Shown here in pieces: positions 52,552-60,171 of a stretch of DNA of 64,000 nucleotides. Each line of letters starts with the position of its first letter. The stretch's first letter is position 1. The notes under the pieces were generated by a model, which was given only the letters and a program-made list of their open reading frames with translations, did no database searches and was not told where the DNA came from. The position numbers and the translations under genes are program-made. Source of the DNA: Brachybacterium halotolerans (GTDB taxonomy: Bacteria > Actinomycetota > Actinomycetes > Actinomycetales > Dermabacteraceae); assembly GCF_016623465.1 (NCBI RefSeq), contig NZ_JAEDAJ010000005.1, forward strand, positions 70,381-134,380, written 5' to 3'.

Positions 52552-53928
52552 GTGGCAGATCAGACCGTCGACCCCGCCCCGCACGATCCCCGACCCGTGG
52601 AGCCCACCGGCGCGGGCGGCCGTACCGGCCGGAATCCGAGCCGCCCTCCGGGCCGCCGCGCGCTGCTGGGCGCAGCCGTGTGCGCGGGCGCCCTGCTGCC
52701 TGCCGCGACAGCGGGTGCGGTCCCGACGGCTGGTGCGACCCCGACCGGAGGTGCCGCCATGACGGGCGGCGCAGCTCCCGCCGCACCGCGTGGCTCGGGG
52801 GAGGGGGCCGGAGGCCGGCTCTCGACGGGTCAGCGTCGCCGGCGGGCGCGCCGTGCGGTCCGCGCGCTGCAGCTGAATTTCTCGCTCCCCGCGCCCAGTC
52901 CGATGCTCTCCGAGCTCTACCCCCGCCGTGAGGAGGACCCCGACTTCTCCTACTGCTGGCCGCTGTCGCAGGCCCGCTCCGCAGCCTGCGAGCTCTCCTA
53001 CGCCCTCGCCTCCGAACCCGCGCAGGACCGCCAGTTCCGACGCGCGCTCGAGGACGCCCAGCAGGCCTACTGGTACGCAGCGGGCGGCGAGACGGGCCTG
53101 CCCGGGTGCACCGCCGCGTGCGATCGGGAGCAGGGTCCGCACGGGGACATGTACTACGACGACAACGCCTGGGTGGGCCTGCAGGACGTCGAGGAGCATC
53201 TGATCGCCGGCGGCAGTCGCGGGAACCTCGAACGGGCGCGGGCGATCCTCGAGCTGCTGCGCTCGGGGGAGGACACCGACCCCGACGCCCCGAGCCCCGG
53301 CGGCATCTTCTGGACCCAGGCCGGCGACGAGAGCGGTCGCAACACCGTCTCCACCGTCCCCTCCGCGAAGCTCGCCCTGCGACTGCACCAGATCACGGGG
53401 GACGCGACCATGCTCCGCGACGCGCAGCGTTGGGTGTCCTGGGCCCGCGGGACCCTGCTGGCCGACGAGGGGCTGTTCTGGGACAACATCGCGCCCGACG
53501 GCACCATCGACAGGACCTTCTGGAGCTACAACCAGGGGGTGCCGCTGGGCACCGAGGCCCTGCTCTTCGAGATCACCGGGCGGCGCGCCCACCGCGACCG
53601 GGCCATCGACCTCGCCGATGCGGTCGTGCGCCGATACGCGCCCTTCGAGGACGGCGGCGGCCTGGACGATCAGCCCCTGCAGTTCGCCGCGATCCTCACC
53701 GCGAACCTGGTGATGGCGCAGGCCGTGATCGGCGACCGGATCCCCGGCCGTGCGATCGCCCGGGCCTATGCCGATCGCCTGTGGTCGCGCCGCGATCCCG
53801 GCACGGACCTCTACGACGGGGAGGAGCGCGAGGGCGGGGACCGTCTGCACCTGCTGGACCAGGCGGGCTATGCGCGGGCGCTGGCCGTCGCGGCCATCGG
53901 GGACAAGCACGCGCGCCTGCTGTGCTGA
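52552..53928 (+). CDS. exported GH76 family protein (alpha-1,6-mannanase-like)
   Basis: The 458-residue protein has a twin-arginine signal (GRRALLGAAVCAGALLP, about 35-51), a Gly/Ala/Pro linker and an (alpha/alpha)6 domain with the GH76 catalytic Asp pair in MYYDDNAWVG (Asp203-Asp204), plus FWDNIAPDG and FWSYNQGVPLG. It should hydrolyse alpha-1,6-mannan of fungal walls or of mycobacterial-type glycans. The GTG start is chosen on ribosome-site grounds; ATG 52507 is the alternative. A GH92 mannosidase lies 6 kb away. Confidence 0.85.
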   Translation: MADQTVDPAPHDPRPVEPTGAGGRTGRNPSRPPGRRALLGAAVCAGALLPAATAGAVPTAGATPTGGAAMTGGAAPAAPRGSGEGAGGRLSTGQRRRRARRAVRALQLNFSLPAPSPMLSELYPRREEDPDFSYCWPLSQARSAACELSYALASEPAQDRQFRRALEDAQQAYWYAAGGETGLPGCTAACDREQGPHGDMYYDDNAWVGLQDVEEHLIAGGSRGNLERARAILELLRSGEDTDPDAPSPGGIFWTQAGDESGRNTVSTVPSAKLALRLHQITGDATMLRDAQRWVSWARGTLLADEGLFWDNIAPDGTIDRTFWSYNQGVPLGTEALLFEITGRRAHRDRAIDLADAVVRRYAPFEDGGGLDDQPLQFAAILTANLVMAQAVIGDRIPGRAIARAYADRLWSRRDPGTDLYDGEEREGGDRLHLLDQAGYARALAVAAIGDKHARLLC

Positions 53929-54007
53929 GAGCGCGAGGACTGCAGAGCTGAGGGGACAGCGGGGCGAAGGGCTGCGGGACGGCGGGACGCCGGGGTCGCG
54001 GGTCGGA

Positions 54008-54610
54008 TCAGTCCGCCTCCGTCGGCTCCTCGCCGAGGAGGGCTGCGACGCCGCGCGAGAACGCGACGGCGTCGGTCTGCTCGAGCAGCGCGGACTGCGC
54101 CAGGAAGCCCTGGACGAGCGCGGCCATCACGCGCGTCGAGGCGCGCGCGTCGGCCGTCGGGTCCGGGCGCTGTTCCTGGGTGAACCAGGAGGTCAGATAC
54201 TCCTCCATCGTGGTCTGCAGTGTGGAGAGGACGCCCACGAAGACCTCGCGCACGCGCGGATCGCGAGCCGCTTCGGCCCACACCTGCAGCACCAGCGTGC
54301 CATCGCGGGCGAACTCCGGGATCGTCGTCAGCAGCAGACGCAGCACCTGCGAGGGCGGAGGGATGGGGGAGGAGGCGATCACGCGCTCGAGCTCGGTGCG
54401 GCGATCGGCCGCGAGGCCCTCGGCGACGGCGAGCAGGATGTCGTCCTTGGAGGGGAAGTATCCGTAGATCGCCCCGGCGGAGAGCCCCGAGCGCTCGATG
54501 ACCTCGGACATCGAGACCGAGCTGATGCCCTTCTCGCGCACGGCGTCCCGCATCGCGTCGACGATCCGTGCTCTCTGGGCGGCACGGCGCTCCTCGGTGA
54601 TCCTCGGCAT
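54008..54610 (-). CDS. TetR family transcriptional regulator
   Basis: The 200-residue protein has a TetR helix-turn-helix (ERRAAQRARIVDAMRDAV, then SVSMSEVIERSGLSAGAIYGYFPSKDDIL at about 30-58) and a helical ligand domain. It is divergent from a YhgE/Pip-like exporter, which it probably represses. ATG 54610 follows TATGAT by 7 bases. A palindrome overlaps its promoter and a second lies in front of the exporter gene. Confidence 0.92.
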   Translation of the reverse strand: MPRITEERRAAQRARIVDAMRDAVREKGISSVSMSEVIERSGLSAGAIYGYFPSKDDILLAVAEGLAADRRTELERVIASSPIPPPSQVLRLLLTTIPEFARDGTLVLQVWAEAARDPRVREVFVGVLSTLQTTMEEYLTSWFTQEQRPDPTADARASTRVMAALVQGFLAQSALLEQTDAVAFSRGVAALLGEEPTEAD

Positions 54611-54617
54611 GACACCC

Positions 54618-54623
54618 ATCATA
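54618..54623 (-). promoter_or_regulatory. -10 element TATGAT of tetR gene
   Basis: TATGAT ends 7 bases before the ATG at 54610; it is the closest to the TATAAT consensus among the leaderless promoters here. Confidence 0.6.
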
Positions 54624-54625
54624 AA

Positions 54626-54637
54626 GAATGCTCGTTC
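54626..54637. promoter_or_regulatory. putative TetR operator 1
   Basis: GAATGCTCGTTC fits the palindrome GAAYGNNCRTTC and adjoins the tetR -10. Confidence 0.5.
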
Positions 54638-54671
54638 TGGTTGTGCGTCGGCGGGACGGACCTCATACTCA

Positions 54672-54683
54672 GAACGTTCATTC
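54672..54683. promoter_or_regulatory. putative TetR operator 2
   Basis: GAACGTTCATTC fits the same palindrome GAAYGNNCRTTC, 46 bp from operator 1 and upstream of the exporter gene. Confidence 0.5.
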
Positions 54684-54753
54684 GAAGAACGGTCCGTCCG
54701 GCACCCGGCGTCGGCCCGGTGGTGGCCGTTCGACAGCAGATCAGGGGAGATGC

Positions 54754-56139
54754 ATGGCTCAGGAGCACACGCACCGCAAGGACGTGTCGGCGCAGCAGCA
54801 GCGTGACGCCGCCGCGCAGCAGCATGAGGAGGCGACCCACCGCGCGCCGGAGTCGTCGTCGGCCTCGTCGCAGACCTCGTCGGCCCATGACGGGGCCGCA
54901 CCCATCGCGCCGGTCGGCACCGCCGCCGCGATCTCGGACGACGCACCCTCCAAGCCCGCCCCCACGCCGTGGGGGAAGGCCGTAGGCCTCGGTCTCATCG
55001 CCTCCGCCCTGATCACCGTGGTGCTGCTGGCCTTCCTCTGGCCCACCTACGAGTCGAAGGCCAAGGACGTCACGGTCGACGTGGTCGCCTCCCAGTCGGA
55101 CTTCGAGGACTTCACGCAGGCCGTCGGCGATGCCGCGGAGAAGAACGGCCAGGACCTGCCCTTCGAGTTCACGCGGGTGGACGACCGCTCTGACGCGGTG
55201 ACGCACATCAAGGAGCGCGAGGCCTACGGCGCCTTCGTGCTGCCCGCCTCGAAGGACGACAAGCTCGAAGTGCTCACCGCCTCGGCGGCGAACACCTCGG
55301 TCTCCACGATGCTCGGCCAGACCGGGCGCAGCATCGTCGCCGCACAGACGCAGGCCGGTCTCGCCCAGGCGCAGGAGAAGACGACCGACGGATCCTCCCA
55401 GCAGTCCGGCGACCAGCAGACGCAGCAGGCGAGCGACCCCTCGGCCATGCAGGAGCAGATGCAGAATCAGCTCGGCTCCATCATCGGCGCCGCGCAGGCG
55501 GGTCTCCAGGGTCCGACGATCACCGACGTCGTGCCGCTCTCCGACGACGACCCCCAGGGCGCAGGCCTCGCCGTGGCCTCCCTGCCGCTGACCATCGGCG
55601 GCATCGTGGGCGGCTCCCTCATGTCCTTCGGGCTCAAGGGGAGCTGGCGGCGACTGCTGGGCGTCGTGGTCTACGCGGTCGTCGGCGGGCTCGCCATGGT
55701 GCTCATCCTCGATGCCTGGTTCGGCTTCGCCCCGGCCCCCGCCGTCGAGCTCTGGGCGGCCGTCACGCTGAGCCTCGCCGGCACGGTCGGACTCATCGTG
55801 GGGCTGAACAGCCTGATAGGCGGCGCAGGCATCGGCGTCGGCGCCCTGATCACGATGCTCATCGGCAACCCGATCTCCGGTGCGCAGTCCCCGAAGGAGT
55901 TCCTGCCCGGCCCCTTCGGGGAGATCGGCCAGCTCTTCGTGCCCGGCGCGACCGGGACCCTGGTGCGGGACCTCTCCTACTTCCCCGACGCGAGCCTCGT
56001 GCAGCCCTGGCTCGTTCTGGGCGGCTGGGTGGTCGTCGGGCTCCTGCTGATCATCCTCGGTCACCACCGCACGGGAGGGCACGCCCACAAGGGCGAGCCG
56101 AGCCGGCGCGACGCGCAGCAGGAGCCGGCGGCGGCCTGA
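54754..56139 (+). CDS. YhgE/Pip-like membrane protein, putative exporter
   Basis: The 461-residue protein has a His/Gln-rich N-terminal tail (1-68), one membrane helix (about 71-92), a large extracytoplasmic domain (93-265; Gln-rich stretch near 205-235), and then about five helices to residue 440. This one-plus-five layout and the SDFEDFTQAVGDAAEKNG region resemble ABC-2-like YhgE/Pip or DUF3533 proteins linked to drug or lipid export. GGGGAG precedes the ATG by about five bases. Probably controlled by the divergent TetR protein. No ATPase is encoded nearby. Confidence 0.75.
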   Translation: MAQEHTHRKDVSAQQQRDAAAQQHEEATHRAPESSSASSQTSSAHDGAAPIAPVGTAAAISDDAPSKPAPTPWGKAVGLGLIASALITVVLLAFLWPTYESKAKDVTVDVVASQSDFEDFTQAVGDAAEKNGQDLPFEFTRVDDRSDAVTHIKEREAYGAFVLPASKDDKLEVLTASAANTSVSTMLGQTGRSIVAAQTQAGLAQAQEKTTDGSSQQSGDQQTQQASDPSAMQEQMQNQLGSIIGAAQAGLQGPTITDVVPLSDDDPQGAGLAVASLPLTIGGIVGGSLMSFGLKGSWRRLLGVVVYAVVGGLAMVLILDAWFGFAPAPAVELWAAVTLSLAGTVGLIVGLNSLIGGAGIGVGALITMLIGNPISGAQSPKEFLPGPFGEIGQLFVPGATGTLVRDLSYFPDASLVQPWLVLGGWVVVGLLLIILGHHRTGGHAHKGEPSRRDAQQEPAAA

Positions 56140-56238
56140 AGGTGCGGCCCGGGCCGCCGGCCCCCGGTCGACAACCCCGGTCTCGCAGCCATCATCCGAT
56201 AAGGTTTCCTGGCGGCGAGGCCCGTGGGCCCGCCTCCG

Positions 56239-56326
56239 GGAGGGATGACAGAGCGGCCGAATGTGGTGGTCTTGAAAACCACTGTGCAGTGACCCTGTAC
56301 CGCGGGTTCGAATCCCGCTCCCTCCG
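56239..56326 (+). tRNA. tRNA-Ser (TGA)
   Basis: The 88-base class II tRNA has acceptor stem GGAGGGA/TCCCTCC with discriminator G, an anticodon loop CTTGAAA (anticodon TGA) on stem GTGGT/ACCAC, a long variable arm, and T-arm GCGGG-TTCGAAT-CCCGC. CCA is not encoded. It reads UCA and other UCN codons. Confidence 0.95.
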
Positions 56327-56387
56327 CCGTGGTGATGTCTCGGGGCATCGTTCTCGGATCCCGTGCGAGATCGTTCGCGGGACATGA

Positions 56388-56424
56388 AGCGGCCCCGCCG
56401 CCCGTGATGGGCGGCGGGGCCGCT
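56388..56424. terminator. strong bidirectional hairpin after tRNA-Ser
   Basis: A 16-bp perfect stem (56388-56403 with 56409-56424, core CGGCCCCGCCGCCC) around a GTGAT loop separates the tRNA gene from the convergent exported-protein gene. Confidence 0.8.
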
Positions 56425-56490
56425 CCGCTTCCGAGATCGGCAGTCCCCCTCGATGCCGGTCGGAAGATCAGTGCCCGCCGGTCGATGTGC

Positions 56491-57372
56491 TCAGTGCAGC
56501 GCGCCGTCCGTGCGCACCTTGCCGAACAGGTACGACCAGCCGCCGTCGCCGCCGATCGCGGTGCCGTACCACAGGGTCCATTCGGGATCCGTGGCGCCGT
56601 TGGTGAGGGTCCAGCCGGAGATGCCGTCCCCGCCGTCGACGATCTTCACGTGCTTGATCGTCGTGTCGAAGTCGCCGTCGTCCTCCTCGGCGTAGCCCAT
56701 GGAGGCCGCGTTCCAGAGCGCCTGCTCCGCATCGTCCTGGGTGACCAGTGCGGGCGAGTCGACCTGGATCAGGTCCCAGGCGAAGTCGGTGCGCTCCGGG
56801 AGGCGGATCGTCCAGTGCTTCGTGCCGAGCACGTGCAGCAGGATCCCGGGACTCTCCGGATCTGTGCCGAGCACGTAGTGGGCCTCGGCCATGAGCTCCG
56901 AGTTGTCGGAACCGGTGAACAGGATCTCGACGGGATCGCCGCCGACGGAGATGCCCGAGCTCGCCGACGGCGTGTATGTGGGGCCGCTCCCGTCGTCGTC
57001 GCCGTGGGCGCGGAAGTTCACGATGCCGTCGGCCTCCTCGAGCTCCTTCTTCGTGAGGTCCACGGGCGTGTGGCCGTAGAGCGTCGTGAAGCTCGCGATG
57101 TAGCCCTTGTCCTCGGAGGGGAGGGGCTCGAAGTACACCGTGTCCTCCCACGACTCCGGGAGCTCGAGGTCCCCGTTCTCGCCGGTGGGGGTCGCGCCGG
57201 CGGTGCCCGCGGCCTGTGCGGAGGTCGCGAGGCCTCCCAGGCCCACGAGGCCTCCGGTCGCCACGATCGCGGAGCGCAGGAACGTGCCTCGCGTGACGAC
57301 GGATCGCGTGCCGTCGTGGGCTGCGGTGCTGGATCGCGTGGTGCTGGCATGCGTGCTGCGGATGGTGGTCAT
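56491..57372 (-). CDS. exported protein, paralog 1 of a local family (unknown function)
   Basis: The 293-residue product has a signal peptide with a Tat-like but single-arginine motif (TRGTFLRSAIVA) and a hydrophobic core ending in SAQA. The mature domain of about 225 residues shares with its neighbours PxSWxxT, YIASFTTLYG, a GGDPVEI strand, AEAHYV, LPxRxDxAW, a DGGDGISG segment and the end WYGTAIGGDGGWSYL. No catalytic motif or known family is recognised. GAGGAG lies nine bases before the ATG, 67 bases inside the conserved upstream region. Confidence 0.75.
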   Translation of the reverse strand: MTTIRSTHASTTRSSTAAHDGTRSVVTRGTFLRSAIVATGGLVGLGGLATSAQAAGTAGATPTGENGDLELPESWEDTVYFEPLPSEDKGYIASFTTLYGHTPVDLTKKELEEADGIVNFRAHGDDDGSGPTYTPSASSGISVGGDPVEILFTGSDNSELMAEAHYVLGTDPESPGILLHVLGTKHWTIRLPERTDFAWDLIQVDSPALVTQDDAEQALWNAASMGYAEEDDGDFDTTIKHVKIVDGGDGISGWTLTNGATDPEWTLWYGTAIGGDGGWSYLFGKVRTDGALH

Positions 57373-57438
57373 CGAGAACCACTCCTCGGTCTCGGACTCC
57401 GGTGCGGCGGACTCTCCGTCCCGGAGACCCGCCCTCTG

Positions 57439-57547
57439 CATGACTCAGGCTTTACCAACGCTTGACCGGACGTCAAGGGGTGAATCTGGCCTGCGGAGGG
57501 AACCTGCAGGCCACCGGTGAGAAATTTGTTTTGCAACCGGCGTGGCG
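57439..57547 (-). promoter_or_regulatory. conserved upstream region of paralog 1
   Basis: From the gene outward: CATG at 57439, a GGTAAAG -10-like site, and TTGAC-N5-GTCAA (57462-57476) whose minus-strand TTGACG can serve as -35. An AT-rich AAACAAATTT block and CGGCGTG (57538) follow. Distances match the copies at 58598 and 60020. Confidence 0.65.
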
Positions 57548-57692
57548 AAACGAGCTTACTTCTGCGTAAGGTTGCGCCACGGAGAAGAGTCGTGTCCGGC
57601 TCCTCCCTCTCGCCCCCCGACGGTGGGCAGGAACCGGGCACGACGATCATGGGCCGGACGCGTGGGCGCCTCGGCGGTCTGCGGCGGGGCCG

Positions 57693-58532
57693 TCAGCTCT
57701 TCGGCAGCTCGGCGACCAGGTAGGTCCAGCCGCCGTCCGCGCGCACCGCGGTGCCGAACCACCGGCGCGTCACGCGGGTGCCGTGCGCCGGGAAGCGGAC
57801 GCTCCCCACGATGTGCCGACCGCCGTCGAGCACGGTCGTGCGGCTCGAATGCGCGGGGTTCGGGCCGTCCTCGCCGAAGCTGAAGCCGACGCCCTGCTCC
57901 AGCACCTCGCGGGCGTCGGCCGTCTTCAGCTTCGACAGCGACGTGACCGGGGGAGTGCCCCAGACGATCGGCGACCCCTTCGGCAGCACGAGCGAGGTCG
58001 CGCTCTTGCCGAGCACGTGCAGCAGCAGCGCCGGCGACTTCGGGTCCGCCGAGCGCACCAGGTGCGCCTCGGCCGTGAACTTCCTGCCCTTGTTCCCGAC
58101 GAAGCGGATCCGCACGGGGCCGCCGTCCAGGTGGACGGCGCCGGCGACGTGCGGGGTGAAGCGCTCCTTCTGCTCGTACTCGCCGTAGGGCAGGAAGTTC
58201 GAGATGCCGTCCGCCTGTGCGACCTTCTTCGCGCTCAGCGACGTGAGCGGGCCCGCCCCGTACAGCGCCGTCCAGCTCGCGATGTATCCGTCGTGCGTGG
58301 AGGGCAGGGGTGCGGTGAAGGCGGTGCCCTTCCAGCTCGTGGGCAGCTGGACGGGCGATGCGGCCTTCGCCGGTGCGGCGGCTCCCGCGCCCGACGTGGC
58401 GGCCTCGGCGTCCGTCGCGCCGAGCGGTCCGCTGCCGAGTGCGGCGGCGCCCAGCGCTCCGCCTGCGAGGGCGAGACCGGAGCGGAGGAAGGTGCCGCGG
58501 GAGATGGCGCGGGTGCGGAGTTCGGTGGGCAT
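57693..58532 (-). CDS. exported protein, paralog 2 of a local family (unknown function)
   Basis: The 279-residue product has the signal SRGTFLRSGLALAGG, again with RG where Tat signals have RR. The mature domain matches paralog 1: PTSWKGT, GYIASWTALYG, FTPHVAGAVHLDGGPV, TAEAHLVRSADPKSPALLLHV, a DGGRHIVG segment and WFGTAVRADGGWTYL. No Cys and no metal motif are seen in the mature part. GAGAGG lies seven bases before ATG 58532; ATG 58538 is a near alternative. Function unknown; secretion and an envelope or extracellular role are inferred. Confidence 0.75.
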   Translation of the reverse strand: MPTELRTRAISRGTFLRSGLALAGGALGAAALGSGPLGATDAEAATSGAGAAAPAKAASPVQLPTSWKGTAFTAPLPSTHDGYIASWTALYGAGPLTSLSAKKVAQADGISNFLPYGEYEQKERFTPHVAGAVHLDGGPVRIRFVGNKGRKFTAEAHLVRSADPKSPALLLHVLGKSATSLVLPKGSPIVWGTPPVTSLSKLKTADAREVLEQGVGFSFGEDGPNPAHSSRTTVLDGGRHIVGSVRFPAHGTRVTRRWFGTAVRADGGWTYLVAELPKS

Positions 58533-58597
58533 GACCATGCCTCTCATATCGTGGGGATGGAGTCATCGGCCGGGCCGGGTGCGACCCGCGTCGTGAA

Positions 58598-58705
58598 CAT
58601 GACCAACCCTTTACCAGGGCTTGACTCACGTCAACCCGCCTCAGGGTGAAGATTGCGTTCTTGCAGGTCAGGGGTACAAAATTTGTTCCGCGCCCGGCGT
58701 GTCGC
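58598..58705 (-). promoter_or_regulatory. conserved upstream region of paralog 2
   Basis: Contains TTGAC-N4-GTCAA (58621-58634), 23 bases from the CATG mark, a GGTAAAG -10-like site, the AAATTTTGT block and CGGCGTGTCGC near 58695. Highly similar to the upstream regions of paralogs 1 and 3. Confidence 0.65.
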
Positions 58706-58889
58706 ATCGAACAGACTTGCGTCATGATGCGTCGCGATACGTCGCTCTGCGTCCGGAGCGTGGGTGATCCGTGATCTCCGGGTGACCTCGGAACGCCTCG
58801 CGGCCGGTGCTTCGGCTGGTGATGCGTCGGAGCGCGCGGGTGCCCGCCTGGTCGGGCTCCCGCGCGCTCATGACGGGGCGCCGCCCCGG

Positions 58890-59156
58890 GGAGTGGTCAG
58901 CTCTCGTCAGGCAGCTGCGCGCAGAGATGGACCAGCCGCCGTCACCGCCGACCGCCGTGCCGTACCAGTCGCAGTGTGCAGCAGCAGGCCGCGGACACCG
59001 GGATTTGCGGTGTGCACCGGCTGGGCCTCGGCCCAGACCTCGCTGCCGGCATCGCCGAGGAGGAGAAGGACCACCGGGCCTCCGTCCAGACGCGCCGGCC
59101 CGGAGACGTGCGGCGTGAAGCCCTCGGACTGGCTGCCGTCGGGGGTCGCCCGCGGA
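58890..59156 (-). pseudogene. decayed fourth paralog of the exported family
   Basis: The minus strand still encodes EGFTPHVSGPARLDGGPV and AEAQPVHTANPGVRGLLLH (59135 down to about 58980), aligning with the middle of paralog 2. It then jumps, in another frame, to WYGTAVGGDGGWS (about 58968-58930), the C-terminal signature of paralog 1. The signal peptide, N-terminal third and about 85 middle residues are missing. It lies directly after the stop of paralog 3. Confidence 0.75.
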
Positions 59157-59957
59157 TCACGTGCCGGGCAGCCTGCCGAACAGGTAGCTCCAGCCGGATG
59201 CCGTCGGCAGTGCGATGCCGTAGTAGGGCTGGAAGCCCAGGCCGATGTCCGGGATCCAGCGCGCGTAGCCGGTGATGTGCACGCCGTCGTCGAAGACCTT
59301 GACGTCCTTCGTGTCGACCTGCGGCTCCCCGTTCGTCTGGTAGCACCAGGCGAGGGCGTTCGCGAGCTGCTCGCGGGCCTCCTTGGTCGAGACCGAGGCG
59401 GGATCGTCGATCCGCGTCGTGCTCCATGCCAGGTGCGCCTTCTGCGGGAGGTAGAGGGGCGTGACGTGGGGGACGTCGATCTTCGTGATCACGCCGTGGG
59501 CCTTCGGGTTCGCCGTGCGCACGAGGTACGCCTCGGCGTCGACCCGCGTGCCCTTGTCCCCGTTGAGGCGCACGAGGATCGACCCCCCGTCGAGGTCGAG
59601 CGATCCCGTGGACTTCGCCGTGAACATCTCGCCCTCCTTCGCGCCGCGGGGGAGGGTCTGGGCGAACTGGGCCTCGACCTCCTTCGCGCTCAGGGTGGTG
59701 GGCGTGCCCTCCTGGTAGAGGACGCTCAGGCCGTCGATGTAGACCTTCTTGCCGTTCCCGAGCCCCGTGCCGAACACGGTCTGGTCCCAGCTCGCGGGAA
59801 CCGTGAAGTCGCCGTCGGCCTTCGCGGGCGACGTCCCGGCGGGGGCGGCGCCCGCTGCCGTGGCCGCGCCGATCCCGGCGATGCCGCCGGCTGCCGCGAG
59901 TGCCCCGCGGAGGAAGGATCCGCGACTGATGTCGTGCTGTGTGGTGTCGATGGACAA
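59157..59957 (-). CDS. exported protein, paralog 3 of a local family (unknown function)
   Basis: The 266-residue product begins with TTG and has the signal SRGSFLRGALAAAGG with the same RG variant of the Tat motif. The mature part keeps PASWDQT, YIDGLSVLYQ, LDLDGGSILV, DAEAYLVRTANPKA, LPQKAHLAW, VFDDGVHITG and YYGIALPTASGWSYL, but is the most diverged of the three. TTG 59957 is preferred because GAGGAG is nine bases upstream and the leader length (63) matches paralogs 1 and 2. TTG 59966 is the alternative. Function unknown. Confidence 0.72.
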   Translation of the reverse strand: MSIDTTQHDISRGSFLRGALAAAGGIAGIGAATAAGAAPAGTSPAKADGDFTVPASWDQTVFGTGLGNGKKVYIDGLSVLYQEGTPTTLSAKEVEAQFAQTLPRGAKEGEMFTAKSTGSLDLDGGSILVRLNGDKGTRVDAEAYLVRTANPKAHGVITKIDVPHVTPLYLPQKAHLAWSTTRIDDPASVSTKEAREQLANALAWCYQTNGEPQVDTKDVKVFDDGVHITGYARWIPDIGLGFQPYYGIALPTASGWSYLFGRLPGT

Positions 59958-60019
59958 GGAACTCAACTCCTCGTTCCGGTCCGGTGTCGATGGGAGCGAT
60001 CCGCCCGTGCCGCCGCTTC

Positions 60020-60130
60020 CATGACCAACCCTTTGCCAAAGCGTGACCGAGGGTCAAGACCGAGCGAGTGAACATTCCGGAAACCAGCCGGTCAACGTAA
60101 GAAACTTTTTTTATGCGCGGCGTGTCGCGC
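60020..60130 (-). promoter_or_regulatory. conserved upstream region of paralog 3
   Basis: Contains GTGAC-N5-GTCAA (60043-60057), 23 bases from the CATG mark, a GGCAAAG -10-like site, an A/T block (TTTTTTTAT) and CGGCGTGTCGC at 60118. Same order and spacing as for paralogs 1 and 2. Confidence 0.62.
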
Positions 60131-60171
60131 GGAAGGAGTCGACGGCGGGGCCGACGCCGCGGCGCTGGACC

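Noticed and set aside
58976-59275. Plus-strand open frame over the decayed paralog
   Set aside because: Antisense to recognisable family segments; the family similarity is on the minus strand.
56239-60130. Genomic island inserted at tRNA-Ser
   Set aside because: No integrase and no second copy of the tRNA 3' end was found downstream; base composition looks similar to the surroundings.
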